This document shows, in pieces, positions 17,580 to 26,306 of a stretch of 64,000 nt of DNA (within the stretch, counting starts at the first letter, position 1; every line of letters begins with the position of its first letter). A model generated the notes under the pieces. The model saw only the letters and a list, made by a program, of their open reading frames with translations, searched no databases and had not been told where the DNA came from. Position numbers and translations under genes: made by a program. This DNA comes from Candidatus Cacconaster scatequi (lineage in GTDB: Bacteria > Bacteroidota > Bacteroidia > Bacteroidales > UBA932): NCBI GenBank assembly GCA_018065305.1, contig JAGHTO010000008.1, positions 58,990 to 122,989 on the forward strand, in the 5' to 3' direction.

Positions 17580-20564
17580 CTACAGCCCCGTACTCATCAC
17601 GAATTTGAAGGAGTTGCGGTTCTCGCCGGTTCTGGCGTACTGTACACCGAGTTTCAAACCGAAGCCGAAACGGAAGAAGTGGAGATCCACCATAAACTTC
17701 GTACCGAAGGAGTATTGCATCGGCTTTCCTTTCTCTATCAATTCGCCTTTCGAATTGACCGCAAGGTCGGAGTTGTTGATGGCCACGTCGGCAAAGGGCA
17801 CGAGTATCAATCTCTGGAGGAAGAAGAAGAACGTATGGAATCCGTCAATCTTGCCGTAGATAGGGATTGAATAATCCACCGAGAACTTGTTGTAATCGGT
17901 CAGAATCGCATTGTCGTAGCCTCTGACGGGAGAGACTAGATTGTCCAGATATGCGAAAGGGTAATCCCTCAGCTGTTTCTGCATGGACCACTCCAATCTC
18001 CATCCCTGGACATCATTGAATCCGGGGAGATACCCGTACACATTTGTGTAGAACATTCTGCCCAGAGCGTCGTGCCGACCGATTGCCGATGCGAAATTCA
18101 GGTCCACGCCCCATCCGACTCTCGGCATAAGCCGGGCTGTCGGTTCATTGACCATCTGATAGTAGCGAAGGTTGAGCAACAGATTCTGCACGTTGCGTTC
18201 CGCCTTTCCGAACGTCGAGACTTTATCGTTGGAGATATGATATTCCACGTTAGGAATAATGCCGACGTTCCAGCCGCCCCTGCTCAAATTGAAGGGAATA
18301 TAGACCTTGCCCGTAAAGTCCAATGCGGGGGAGGACAAGGTGTCAATCTTATATGAGACAGGTATTTCGTCCGGTTTCGGATTCGGCTTGTCATACAGGT
18401 GTGTGAAGGTTCTGTGGTGGTCGTTGAAATCCAGATTCGCCTCGAACACCGGGAAAAGTCCTGAATAATTGAGATTCAGGTGGCCTCCGTGGAACCCTTT
18501 CCTGTAGGAATATCCGGCTATGGCGGAAAGATTTCCGAGCTCATTCTGGGACATCACCATCACTCCGGGAGCGGCGATTCTGTCTATCTGCTCCAGACTG
18601 AGATTCATAACGCGGTTGATATCGACATACAGGGGTGCCCAGGAATGGATGTGTATTCCGTGAAAAAACTTTCTGTACCTCTTTGAGGGGAGACTGTCAG
18701 CATACGCAAGGAATGCCGAATCCTGCTCAGCCGTTATTTTCGGCCCGAGACGGGCACCCTGACGGGCAATGGAGTCCGCCACAGGGTCAACGTATCTCTC
18801 CGCAAAATCGGTCCTCTTCGCGAACAGGGAATCGACGCTGGCCGCTACGGGATTGTATCCCCTTCTGTCAAAATCCGAATAGTACAATTTGCCGTCCTGA
18901 ACGGTAGGCGCTGTCGTTCCGAAACGGGCAGAAGTCCTCTGCACAGGCTTCGGGTCCTCTTCGGAAGGGTCCATTTCATAGACGTTGCTCACTCCGTTGA
19001 GGTCGGAAACGAACATAAGGTGTCCGTTGTCAAGCAGGCTGAGATTCCGCATCGAAGAGTAATGAACCCCCGAAACATTGCTCCACTGGCCGTCCCTGTA
19101 TCTCATCAAGGCTACTCCCTCATCCATTACCGCAAGAGCGAATATTTCACCCTCTCCGTCTCCTGACACAGCCTCGCTGATCTGCCATCCGGAGGGGCAG
19201 GCTATTCTTGAATTGACCTCACCCGTGGCGGCATCCAGAAAAACAATGTTCGTGTTCGAGCCGGTCATAGGAGGATATTCCACCGCGACGAGTGTGTTCC
19301 CATCCTTTGTCAGTGTCGGGTTGAACATTCTCGTCTTCCTTGTCACGTCGGTTATCCTGCCTCTGCTCTCGTCATATTTCCTGATAATCGAGGTACTCTT
19401 TATCTCCCACCTGATGTCCGGTACGATTTCAGAGAAATAGTAATTTCCCCTTTTGTCGGAAACAATCCGGCTGGTGGTGGATGAAAATGGCCTCAGATAA
19501 TGTTCCCTGCCGGAAGCGTCGATTTTTATCAGATGCCTTGAATCCTGCAGGCTCGATTTCGTCGAGAGGAACTGCCCGTCAACGGTGGGGAGGACGCTCG
19601 TATAGTTGATGTAATGGTGGGGATGCCGCACTGCAAGCAGACTGTCGAAACTGCTGTAGGGAGCGCGGTCAAGATAATCCTTCTCCCATATCTTGTCATA
19701 TACCTCCACCGCCTTATACCAGTTATACTTCTGGGTGAGTCCCGAAGCATAGCGGTAGGCCCAGTGGCTCACGTCGAATATCCTCCAGAACCACCACCTC
19801 TTCTGCTGCATTATGTCGCCGCTGGTGTAGTAGTTCCCGGAATTGTATCTCGCTATGGCCGTAACCATATAACCGTAGTTATACTTTCCAGGCGTATATC
19901 TGTTGAACGAGACAAATCTCCAGTTGACTTCGTCGCGATAATCCTTGTCGTGGAAAGCGCTGCGATAGTACATAAGGAAATCCGCACTGCGGCCCCGGCC
20001 CGACATCGAGTACTCCGTCTCATTTATCACGGCATCCCCCTCGAACAGCATTCCTGTCGGCTGCATACCTATTCCCAATGCAATTGACTGCTGTCCTGCA
20101 AGGTAATAGGCAATCTTATAGAAACCCTTGGTAAAGTGGGCCATCTGGACCACGTGCCTTCCTTCGTGAAGGGCAAGGCTCTTGTCCCAATTCTGAGAAT
20201 ACAGGGGAACATATTCCGGGGTCGTGAATACATCAACCCTTTTCGGAGCCCAGGCAACCGAGGCATTGCTGTTTACCTGATACGGGTGAAGGACTATAGG
20301 GACCTTTTCTGGTTCCATATGGGCCGTTGCCATATTGAGCGGACGAGTAGCCTCGAACAGATACATATATCTGCGGGCAAGGCTGTCCGCCTGCTGCGGA
20401 TAGATGATTTTGTAGTGCTCCCCGTCCAGCTGCATCCATTGAATGTTCACGGGATCCGCACCCAGAGTATAGTACTGCGCATAAGAAAAAGAACTCATCC
20501 CCATCAGATTGATGAGAATGAGTATCACTAATATTCTGAAGCGCAGTTTATTCATAAACTGCAA
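17580..20564 (-). CDS. Large secreted protein: gluzincin-like domain, beta-propeller and outer-membrane barrel
   Basis: The product is 994 residues with a signal peptide (…FSYAQ). Near the N-terminus SLALHEGRHVVQMAHF (His-Glu-Gly-Arg-His) fits a zinc HExxH motif. It is followed about 40 residues later by MLFEGDAVINETE, which fits the EGxAxxxE third-ligand region of gluzincins. The middle third has repeated short beta motifs resembling TolB/PD40 propeller blades. The last 300 residues alternate in a way typical of an outer-membrane barrel (GWNVGIIPNVEYHISND, then RVGWGVDLNFASAIG) and end near MSTGL. Such multidomain proteins occur as hypotheticals in Bacteroidota. A surface protease is inferred and not proven. 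The start could be the Met four codons in (MNKLRF). Confidence 0.7.
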   Translation of the reverse strand: MQFMNKLRFRILVILILINLMGMSSFSYAQYYTLGADPVNIQWMQLDGEHYKIIYPQQADSLARRYMYLFEATRPLNMATAHMEPEKVPIVLHPYQVNSNASVAWAPKRVDVFTTPEYVPLYSQNWDKSLALHEGRHVVQMAHFTKGFYKIAYYLAGQQSIALGIGMQPTGMLFEGDAVINETEYSMSGRGRSADFLMYYRSAFHDKDYRDEVNWRFVSFNRYTPGKYNYGYMVTAIARYNSGNYYTSGDIMQQKRWWFWRIFDVSHWAYRYASGLTQKYNWYKAVEVYDKIWEKDYLDRAPYSSFDSLLAVRHPHHYINYTSVLPTVDGQFLSTKSSLQDSRHLIKIDASGREHYLRPFSSTTSRIVSDKRGNYYFSEIVPDIRWEIKSTSIIRKYDESRGRITDVTRKTRMFNPTLTKDGNTLVAVEYPPMTGSNTNIVFLDAATGEVNSRIACPSGWQISEAVSGDGEGEIFALAVMDEGVALMRYRDGQWSNVSGVHYSSMRNLSLLDNGHLMFVSDLNGVSNVYEMDPSEEDPKPVQRTSARFGTTAPTVQDGKLYYSDFDRRGYNPVAASVDSLFAKRTDFAERYVDPVADSIARQGARLGPKITAEQDSAFLAYADSLPSKRYRKFFHGIHIHSWAPLYVDINRVMNLSLEQIDRIAAPGVMVMSQNELGNLSAIAGYSYRKGFHGGHLNLNYSGLFPVFEANLDFNDHHRTFTHLYDKPNPKPDEIPVSYKIDTLSSPALDFTGKVYIPFNLSRGGWNVGIIPNVEYHISNDKVSTFGKAERNVQNLLLNLRYYQMVNEPTARLMPRVGWGVDLNFASAIGRHDALGRMFYTNVYGYLPGFNDVQGWRLEWSMQKQLRDYPFAYLDNLVSPVRGYDNAILTDYNKFSVDYSIPIYGKIDGFHTFFFFLQRLILVPFADVAINNSDLAVNSKGELIEKGKPMQYSFGTKFMVDLHFFRFGFGLKLGVQYARTGENRNSFKFVMSTGL

Positions 20565-20579
20565 AAGTAGTAAAAAATC

Positions 20580-21056
20580 TTACATCTTGCCCTTATAGGA
20601 ACGCTCTTTGATCCCGTGAATCATTTTCATCCGGAATTTATCCTCCGCAATGAAAATTCTGCCCACCTTTTCAATAGGAAGCACTTTCTTGAACTCAGGA
20701 TAATATTTTTCGAGTACTTTCCCCTCTTCCGCCAGTGCGTTGACGTATGAATCAGTATATTCCGTCATCTTCGTCTCAGTCGGTTTCTCTCCTCCTTTCC
20801 CCGACATCAGCCTAAGATAACTCATTGTGTTTTTATGAGCCTCCATACAATCCTTCCAATACTGATTGTAAAGGGGCCAGAAAACCTGAGCTTCCTCCGG
20901 AGTCAGGTCGAGTTCGGAGGTAAAGAAAGCTATTTTTTCGGACTGGATTCTCTTTTCCCAGTCACCTCGGTTTCCCCGATGCTGCGGGTGTCCGCCCTGT
21001 GCCAATGCCGGGAGAACTATTGCCAAACTTATGGCGATTGTCAGTAACTTTTTCAT
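20580..21056 (-). CDS. Spy/CpxP-like periplasmic protein
   Basis: The 158-residue protein has a signal peptide (VLPALAQ) and a His/Gly-rich mature start (GGHPQHRGNRGD). The helical body contains LDLTPEEAQVFWPLYNQYWKDC, the LTxxQ-like motif of Spy/CpxP-type periplasmic helical proteins common behind ECF sigma operons in Bacteroidota. Its start overlaps the stop of the anti-sigma-like gene by four bases (ATGA). It probably senses or buffers misfolded protein or metal in the periplasm and feeds back on the sigma factor, which is inference. Confidence 0.72.
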   Translation of the reverse strand: MKKLLTIAISLAIVLPALAQGGHPQHRGNRGDWEKRIQSEKIAFFTSELDLTPEEAQVFWPLYNQYWKDCMEAHKNTMSYLRLMSGKGGEKPTETKMTEYTDSYVNALAEEGKVLEKYYPEFKKVLPIEKVGRIFIAEDKFRMKMIHGIKERSYKGKM

Positions 21057-21376
21057 TCCTGTGCTAAATAAGTGATTATTTCATTGACAGTTATATATTC
21101 ATTGACATAATAGTCAATGTCTTCATCAGCCAGGGCAGGGGCGTTCTGATTCAGCCTTTCTGAAGAGTGTGTCAGAGTCAGAACTCCGTACCCTATGCCG
21201 AATATCAGGGCGAACATCGCCGCCAGATATATGGCCGGACGCAGGATTGTACTCCATCCTGTTCGCGGAGCGCTCTCTTCCGAGATTTTCCGCATAACGG
21301 AGAATTCCATATTTTCCAGATACCCTTCCGGCATCCTGAAGGGATTTTCCTTCATTTCTTTCAGTTCGTTTTGCAT
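21053..21376 (-). CDS. Single-pass membrane protein, probable anti-sigma factor
   Basis: The 107-residue protein has a cytoplasmic N-terminal part with FRMPEGYLENMEFSVMRKI, one membrane segment (AIYLAAMFALIFGIGYGVLT, about residues 50-69) and a short acidic periplasmic tail. The PxGYFE-like motif before a single membrane helix is frequent in small membrane proteins encoded directly after ECF sigma factors in Bacteroidota. It overlaps the sigma gene by 16 bp and the next gene by 4 bp. The anti-sigma role is inferred from this context. Confidence 0.65.
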   Translation of the reverse strand: MQNELKEMKENPFRMPEGYLENMEFSVMRKISEESAPRTGWSTILRPAIYLAAMFALIFGIGYGVLTLTHSSERLNQNAPALADEDIDYYVNEYITVNEIITYLAQE

Positions 21377-21885
21377 TTTATATAATCGACTATTTTGTTG
21401 TATGCGTGGTGATAGGAGGCTTTGAGGGAACCTTCGGTAGATCCGAGAACCTGTTCCATATCCTTGTAGGACATCTCTTCATAATATCTCAAAAGGAATA
21501 CAGCCTTCTGGACCGGAGGAAGCAGGGCTATCGCCTGCTGCAGCAGGGTCTGGGCCGCCGACCCGTCGAAATAGGAATCTCCGCTGAGGGTATCCGCCAC
21601 TGTCCCGTCATCAGGGAGACTCTTCTTCCTGCCCAGGAAAGTTATCGTCTCATTCACTGCTATCCGGTAGAGCCAGGTATAGAGGCCTGAATCCCTCCTG
21701 AATGAACTCAGGGACTTCCACGCCTTGAGAAAAGCATTCTGAAGGCAATCATCGGCATCCGCGTGGACGAGAACCATCCGCCGTATCGTCCAATAAAGCC
21801 GTTCACCGTACTTTCGTACGATGAAACTGAAGGCCTCCTCCCGGTTGCCGTTGTCGTACATTTGCAGAATTTCGTTATCTTCCAT
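21361..21885 (-). CDS. ECF-type RNA polymerase sigma factor
   Basis: The ATG at 21885 gives about 174 residues (start MEDNEILQMYDNG). An in-frame TTG extension up to 21969 looks non-coding. Region 2 is visible (FSFIVRKYGERLYWTIRRM, then DADDCLQNAFLKAWKSL, and TWLYRIAVNETI). Region 4 follows (LPPVQKAVFLLRYYEEMSY, then GSTEGSLKASYHHAYNKI), with no region 3 between. It lies first in an overlapping three-gene cluster with an anti-sigma-like and a Spy-like gene, so it probably directs an envelope-stress regulon and its own operon. The regulon promoter cannot be defined from a single site. Confidence 0.9.
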   Translation of the reverse strand: MEDNEILQMYDNGNREEAFSFIVRKYGERLYWTIRRMVLVHADADDCLQNAFLKAWKSLSSFRRDSGLYTWLYRIAVNETITFLGRKKSLPDDGTVADTLSGDSYFDGSAAQTLLQQAIALLPPVQKAVFLLRYYEEMSYKDMEQVLGSTEGSLKASYHHAYNKIVDYIKCKTN

Positions 21886-21943
21886 AGCAACTGACTCTTT
21901 GACTGCCTCGACGTTCAAAGGTTTAATCGTGTGGATAAATACA

Positions 21944-21963
21944 TAAAGAAGGCCGTCTTCTTT
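21944..21963 (-). terminator. Weak hairpin after secDF
   Basis: AAAGAAG (21945-21951) and CTTCTTT (21957-21963) form a 7-bp AT-rich stem with a 5-nt loop. On the minus strand it is followed by a modestly T-rich stretch. It could terminate secDF transcription before the sigma operon, but the stem is weak. Confidence 0.3.
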
Positions 21964-22005
21964 CAGCAAAAAAGGCGGTCTTCTTCTATATGTACTTGCA
22001 GAAAA

Positions 22006-25000
22006 CTACTTCCCTGCGTTCTTCTTTGCCCTGCGGATGTTAAGGTCATACATCAGCGGAGTACCGATGAAGATTGAAGCGTATGTACCTACGCAGACAC
22101 CAAGTGCAAGTGAAACTGAGAATCCGCGGATACTTTCACCACCGAAGATTGCGATGGAGATGAGCACGAGCAGGGTTGTCAGTGAAGTGTTGATTGTACG
22201 TGAAAGCGTTGCGTTGAGAGCGTCGTTCACGTTCTCTCCGAGAGGACGCTTGGGATACAGGGTCCTGTATTCACGGATACGGTCGAAGATAACCACGTTG
22301 TCGTTGATTGAGTAACCGATGATTGTGAGGACTGCTGCGATGAATGTCTGGTCAACGTCAAGGGTGAAGGGAAGGATTCCGGAGAAGATGGAATAGAAAC
22401 CTATCACGATGATTGCGTTGTGGACAAGAGAAGTCACACCTCCGATACCCCAGGTCCAGTTCTTGAACCTCAATGCGATATAACCGAAGATTGCGATAAG
22501 GGCAAGAATGACTGCGATGACGGCATCTCTCTGCATTTCTGATGCGATTGATGCATCCACACGGTCACTGCTGACGATACCGTTCGGATTCTCGAGAGTT
22601 GATGTGAAATCTTCCAAAGAAAGACTCTTTGCAAACTTGTCTTTCAATGCGTTATAGAGTTTCGCCTCGATTTCGTGGTCAACCTCTGTGCTCAGTTCGT
22701 CCACTTTGTAGGTAGTGGTGATTCTCATCTGTGATGATCCACCGAACTGCTTGACCTCGGCAGCCTCGCCAAATTCCTGCATTGTGGCCGCGCGGACCTC
22801 TTCAGGAGTTACAGGCTGGTCGAAACGGACAGTGTAGGTACGGCCTCCGCTGAAATCCACGCCAAGGGAGAATCCCTTCGTGAAGCAGGATACAAGGCAG
22901 ATAACGCAAACGACTCCGGAAATGATGTAAGAGTATTTCTTCTTGCCGATGAAGTCGATTTTTGTATGCTGCAGGAAGTCCCTGGTTGCGGGTGAGTCGA
23001 AAGTGATGTCCTTGTTCTTTGACAGACGGCGCTCGAAAATCAGTCTCGGGATGAAGATTGAAGAGAGAACTGAAGTGATGATACCTATTACCAATACTGC
23101 CGCAAAGCCTTTGATTGATCCGCTTCCGAAGAAGAAGAGGATGAGACCTGTCAGCATTGTAGTCAACTGACCGTCGATGATTGCGCTGTATGCGTTCTTG
23201 AAACCGTCGCTGACAGCAAGACGGATTGCCTTGCCGGCGCGGAGTTCCTCCTTGACACGCTCGTAGATGATTACGTTCGCGTCAACCGCCATACCCATTG
23301 TCAACACGAGACCGGCAATACCTGAAAGGGTGAATACGGTTCCGAATGAGGCGAGGGCTCCGAACAGGAAGAGGACGTTGCAAAGCAGAGCTATGTCGGC
23401 TGCAAAACCTGCACGGCGGTAGAATACCAACATAAAGATCAAAACGCAGATGAACGCTATTATGAAGGAAATCATACCTGCCTTGATGGATGCGCTACCA
23501 AGTGACGGACCTACCACCTGCTCCTGAACGATACGTGCGGGAGTAGAGAGCTTACCTGACTTGAGGACCGTTGCAAGGTCTTCAGCCTCAGCCTGTGTGA
23601 AGTGGCCGGTAATCTGTGAGCTACCTCCTGAAATCTTGTTCTGGACATTGGGATATGAGTAAACCTGACCGTCCATCACGATTGCAATCTGATGTCCGAT
23701 GTTCTGCTCTGTGATGACCTCCCACTTTGCGGCACCTGTGCCGTTCATCGTCATACTGACTTCGGCGGCACCACTGATCTGGTTGTAGTTGACGTGAGCG
23801 GAAGTGATGACGCCTCCGTCAAGAACTGCACCCTTGCCGGCAACGCTCTTGAGAGCGACCAGTTCGTATGTGTCAGGCATACCTGTATATGAAGAGGGTT
23901 TGAAAGTCCACGCGGGTTTGAAATCTCCGGGGAATGCTATCTTGCTGTTCTTGAACCATTCGTCAATCTGAGCTATATCGCGGGCGCGAGCGATACCTAT
24001 GCAGGCGCTGTTCCCGCCCAGAGGCTGGAGTTTACTGAAAAGAGGGTTGGTTGCGGACATTGCATCAGCTGCGCTTTCATCTGAATTTGCAGCAAGCTGT
24101 GCGTCAAGGGCTGCCTCGATGCCATCTGCCTTGACCTCTGTGCCGGAAGTCTGTGCAGTCTCTTCTGACTTGAGAGCTTCATTCTGAAGACGGATCTCTT
24201 CATTGAGCTGCTGGAGATAGGGAGCTATTTCCTGATATGTGTAGGTCTGCCAGAATTCGAGGGATGCGGTACCCTGGAGGAGCTTACGTACACGTTCAGG
24301 CTCCTTCACACCGGGAAGTTCGACGAGGATACGTCCCGTGCGCGCGATCTTCTGAATATTGGGCTGGGCGACACCGAACTGATTGACACGGCGCTCAACT
24401 ACGTTGTAGGCGTTGTCGATGGCGCTGGATGCCTCCTGCTTGAGAAGGTCGATGATTTCCTCGTTGGTTGCCTTTGATTTGTTCTTTACGTCTCCGCTGA
24501 GCTTGTCAAGATCGATGTCGAAAGAGAGTCTCTGATTGGGGGCTATCTGCTCGAATGCGGCTGCGAAGAGGGTGATGAAATCCTCGTGTGACTGGGCAGC
24601 CTGCTCACGTGCGGTCTCTATGGCCTTGTCAAACTGCTCTGTTGTCTTGCTGCGTGCGCAGGAACGGACGAGGTCGGCCAAGTCGAGCTGGAGAGTGATG
24701 TTCATACCTCCCTTGAGGTCAAGGCCGAGGTTGATTTCCTTCTCCTTTACATCCTTGAAGGTATAATTGAAATAAACTTTCTCGTTTGTCAGACTGTCAA
24801 CGTAAGCTTTGTTGGCAGCAGTGCGTACTGAATCAAGGTAGAAAGCCTTGTTGAGATCAGATACACTTGCAAACGACGGTTTCAGCTGTTCAGCCTTCAC
24901 TGCCTCCTCGGCAACTGACGCAGCCTTTGATTCGTGGATTGCAGTCACAGCAGTAAAAGAAAGCTGGAACACACAAGCCAGTCCGATTAGAATCGCCACA

Positions 25001-25026
25001 AGTCTGATGGCACCTTTACTTTGCAT
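22006..25026 (-). CDS. secDF: Fused protein translocase subunit SecDF
   Basis: The 1006-residue fusion of SecD and SecF uses the proton gradient to pull secreted proteins through SecYEG. The SecD half shows GLDLKGGMNITLQLDL, a large periplasmic P1 domain, VELPGVKEPERVRKLLQGTA and the membrane block with VLTMGMAVDANVIIYERVKEE. The SecF half starts around residue 650 (KIDFIGKKKYSYIISGVVC) and has LGVDFSGGRTYTVRF and TIIGYSINDNVVIFDRIRE. Both halves keep the conserved Asp of the fourth membrane helices. The Bacteroidota fusion has a longer N-terminal linker, as here. A -7 box lies about 40 nt upstream. Confidence 0.97.
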   Translation of the reverse strand: MQSKGAIRLVAILIGLACVFQLSFTAVTAIHESKAASVAEEAVKAEQLKPSFASVSDLNKAFYLDSVRTAANKAYVDSLTNEKVYFNYTFKDVKEKEINLGLDLKGGMNITLQLDLADLVRSCARSKTTEQFDKAIETAREQAAQSHEDFITLFAAAFEQIAPNQRLSFDIDLDKLSGDVKNKSKATNEEIIDLLKQEASSAIDNAYNVVERRVNQFGVAQPNIQKIARTGRILVELPGVKEPERVRKLLQGTASLEFWQTYTYQEIAPYLQQLNEEIRLQNEALKSEETAQTSGTEVKADGIEAALDAQLAANSDESAADAMSATNPLFSKLQPLGGNSACIGIARARDIAQIDEWFKNSKIAFPGDFKPAWTFKPSSYTGMPDTYELVALKSVAGKGAVLDGGVITSAHVNYNQISGAAEVSMTMNGTGAAKWEVITEQNIGHQIAIVMDGQVYSYPNVQNKISGGSSQITGHFTQAEAEDLATVLKSGKLSTPARIVQEQVVGPSLGSASIKAGMISFIIAFICVLIFMLVFYRRAGFAADIALLCNVLFLFGALASFGTVFTLSGIAGLVLTMGMAVDANVIIYERVKEELRAGKAIRLAVSDGFKNAYSAIIDGQLTTMLTGLILFFFGSGSIKGFAAVLVIGIITSVLSSIFIPRLIFERRLSKNKDITFDSPATRDFLQHTKIDFIGKKKYSYIISGVVCVICLVSCFTKGFSLGVDFSGGRTYTVRFDQPVTPEEVRAATMQEFGEAAEVKQFGGSSQMRITTTYKVDELSTEVDHEIEAKLYNALKDKFAKSLSLEDFTSTLENPNGIVSSDRVDASIASEMQRDAVIAVILALIAIFGYIALRFKNWTWGIGGVTSLVHNAIIVIGFYSIFSGILPFTLDVDQTFIAAVLTIIGYSINDNVVIFDRIREYRTLYPKRPLGENVNDALNATLSRTINTSLTTLLVLISIAIFGGESIRGFSVSLALGVCVGTYASIFIGTPLMYDLNIRRAKKNAGK

Positions 25027-25067
25027 ATTGTGTTAATTTAAAAATTATTTTACTTTGCACTTTACGT

Positions 25068-25075
25068 CAAAAATA
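25068..25075 (-). promoter_or_regulatory. -7 box for secDF
   Basis: The minus strand reads TATTTTTG (TAnnTTTG), 41 nt upstream of the secDF start codon. No TTTG is seen at the usual -33 distance. Confidence 0.4.
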
Positions 25076-25094
25076 GTCTGCGAAATTACGATTT

Positions 25095-25126
25095 TTTCTT
25101 GAAATAAGAAGTATTTCATAAATTTG
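25095..25126 (+). promoter_or_regulatory. Promoter of the PD40/SPOR-like gene, apparently leaderless
   Basis: TTTC (25095-25098), a 20-bp spacer and a perfect TAAATTTG (25119-25126) lie so close to the ATG at 25131 that the expected start point falls at or next to the A of the start codon. Confidence 0.5.
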
Positions 25127-25130
25127 TTGT

Positions 25131-26270
25131 ATGAAAAAACTGATTTTTACGGCATTTCTTGTTCTGGCGGCTTCCTTCTGCCTTTCCGCTCAGAGCGATT
25201 CGGCATCCCTTGCGGCAAAGGTGAAGGCTGAAAACGCCGAGGCTCTGAGGCAATTCGTGGCACATCCCGTCGTCGTCGCGAAAAAAATCGTTCCGAGGAA
25301 TGAAGCATATCTTTATTTCAACCATCTGGACTGGATGAGTCTGCCGGACAGTGCATCCGGAACTGCCACCCCGGTCGTTCCCGTAGCGAACCCTGCGGAA
25401 CTTTATTTCACAAGAAACGGGGACATTCTATTCTCCTCAATGGTTGAAGGCTCTTCGTGGAGCGCTCCCGAGGCCCCTTCGGATCTCTTTGAAAATGCCG
25501 GGGAAGAGGCCTATCCGATTGTCACCTACAACGGACGTGCACTCTATTTCAGTTCCCGCTCACTCTACGGATTGGGAGGATATGACATCTACCGCTGCGA
25601 CCGCGACCCCCAGACCGGAGAACTCGGAGTTCCTCAGAATCTCGGTTATCCGTTCAACAGTTCGGCTGACGATTTTCTATGCAGCGAAACTCCCGACGGA
25701 AAATACATAATGTTCGCTTCATCCAGAGACTGCCCCTCCAATCAGGTCAATCTTTATGTTGTCGAATATGAGAACTTCACCCGTCACTATGCCTCTGAAA
25801 GCGAGGTCTCTTCCCTGCTGAAGATGAATCTCGGGAATTCTTCGGGAAAATACTCATTCGCAAAAGGTTCCACTGGCGGGAATCTGCCTGTCACCTTTGC
25901 CGAGCCGGAACGTTCATACGGACTTTCCGTCGGGGACGAAGGCTCCTTTGCCGAGGATAATGAGCTGCCTGGCGGGCTTGTCTATCAGATTCAGATTTTT
26001 GTCCTGAGCAGGACTGCCACCGTGAAGCAGCTGAAGGGTGTCAGCCCCGTTTATGATCACAAGCTCTCGGGGAGCAAGCATCTCTATGCCGCAGGCCTGT
26101 TCCGCACATACGCCGAAGCGAAGGCCGCACTGCCCAAGGTGAAAAGTGCGGGTTTCCCCAATGCTCTCATCATAGCTTATCGCGACGGCAAGTCATTGAG
26201 CGTCAACCGCGCCCGCCAGCTGGAATCCCAGATAACGGTTCTCAAGGAAGAGGTCCGTATAGTGAAGTAG
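25131..26270 (+). CDS. Secreted PD40-propeller protein with SPOR-like C-terminus
   Basis: The 379-residue protein has a signal peptide (FCLSAQ). The central region (about residues 85-215) carries WD40-like (PD40) blades: NAGEEAYPIVTYNGRALYFSS, GLGGYDIYRCDRD, then SETPDGKYIMFASSR. The C-terminal 110 residues read YQIQIFVLSRTATVKQLKG, then AAGLFRTYAEAKAALPKVK and SAGFPNALIIAYRDGK, a SPOR-like fold that in other proteins binds denuded peptidoglycan. The architecture recalls periplasmic PD40 proteins linked to cell envelope assembly and the type IX secretion system, but no other T9SS genes are visible here. The function is inferred only at the level of cell-wall association. Confidence 0.72.
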   Translation: MKKLIFTAFLVLAASFCLSAQSDSASLAAKVKAENAEALRQFVAHPVVVAKKIVPRNEAYLYFNHLDWMSLPDSASGTATPVVPVANPAELYFTRNGDILFSSMVEGSSWSAPEAPSDLFENAGEEAYPIVTYNGRALYFSSRSLYGLGGYDIYRCDRDPQTGELGVPQNLGYPFNSSADDFLCSETPDGKYIMFASSRDCPSNQVNLYVVEYENFTRHYASESEVSSLLKMNLGNSSGKYSFAKGSTGGNLPVTFAEPERSYGLSVGDEGSFAEDNELPGGLVYQIQIFVLSRTATVKQLKGVSPVYDHKLSGSKHLYAAGLFRTYAEAKAALPKVKSAGFPNALIIAYRDGKSLSVNRARQLESQITVLKEEVRIVK

Positions 26271-26306
26271 GACGCCACCTCCGTTGCAAAATCATCTGAG
26301 CAACTT

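Noticed and set aside
21930..21938. TGTGGATAA, an exact classical DnaA box (complement TTATCCACA) before the sigma operon
   Set aside because: It is a single copy in an ordinary promoter gap. About one chance hit per two windows of this size is expected, and there is no cluster or skew change here.
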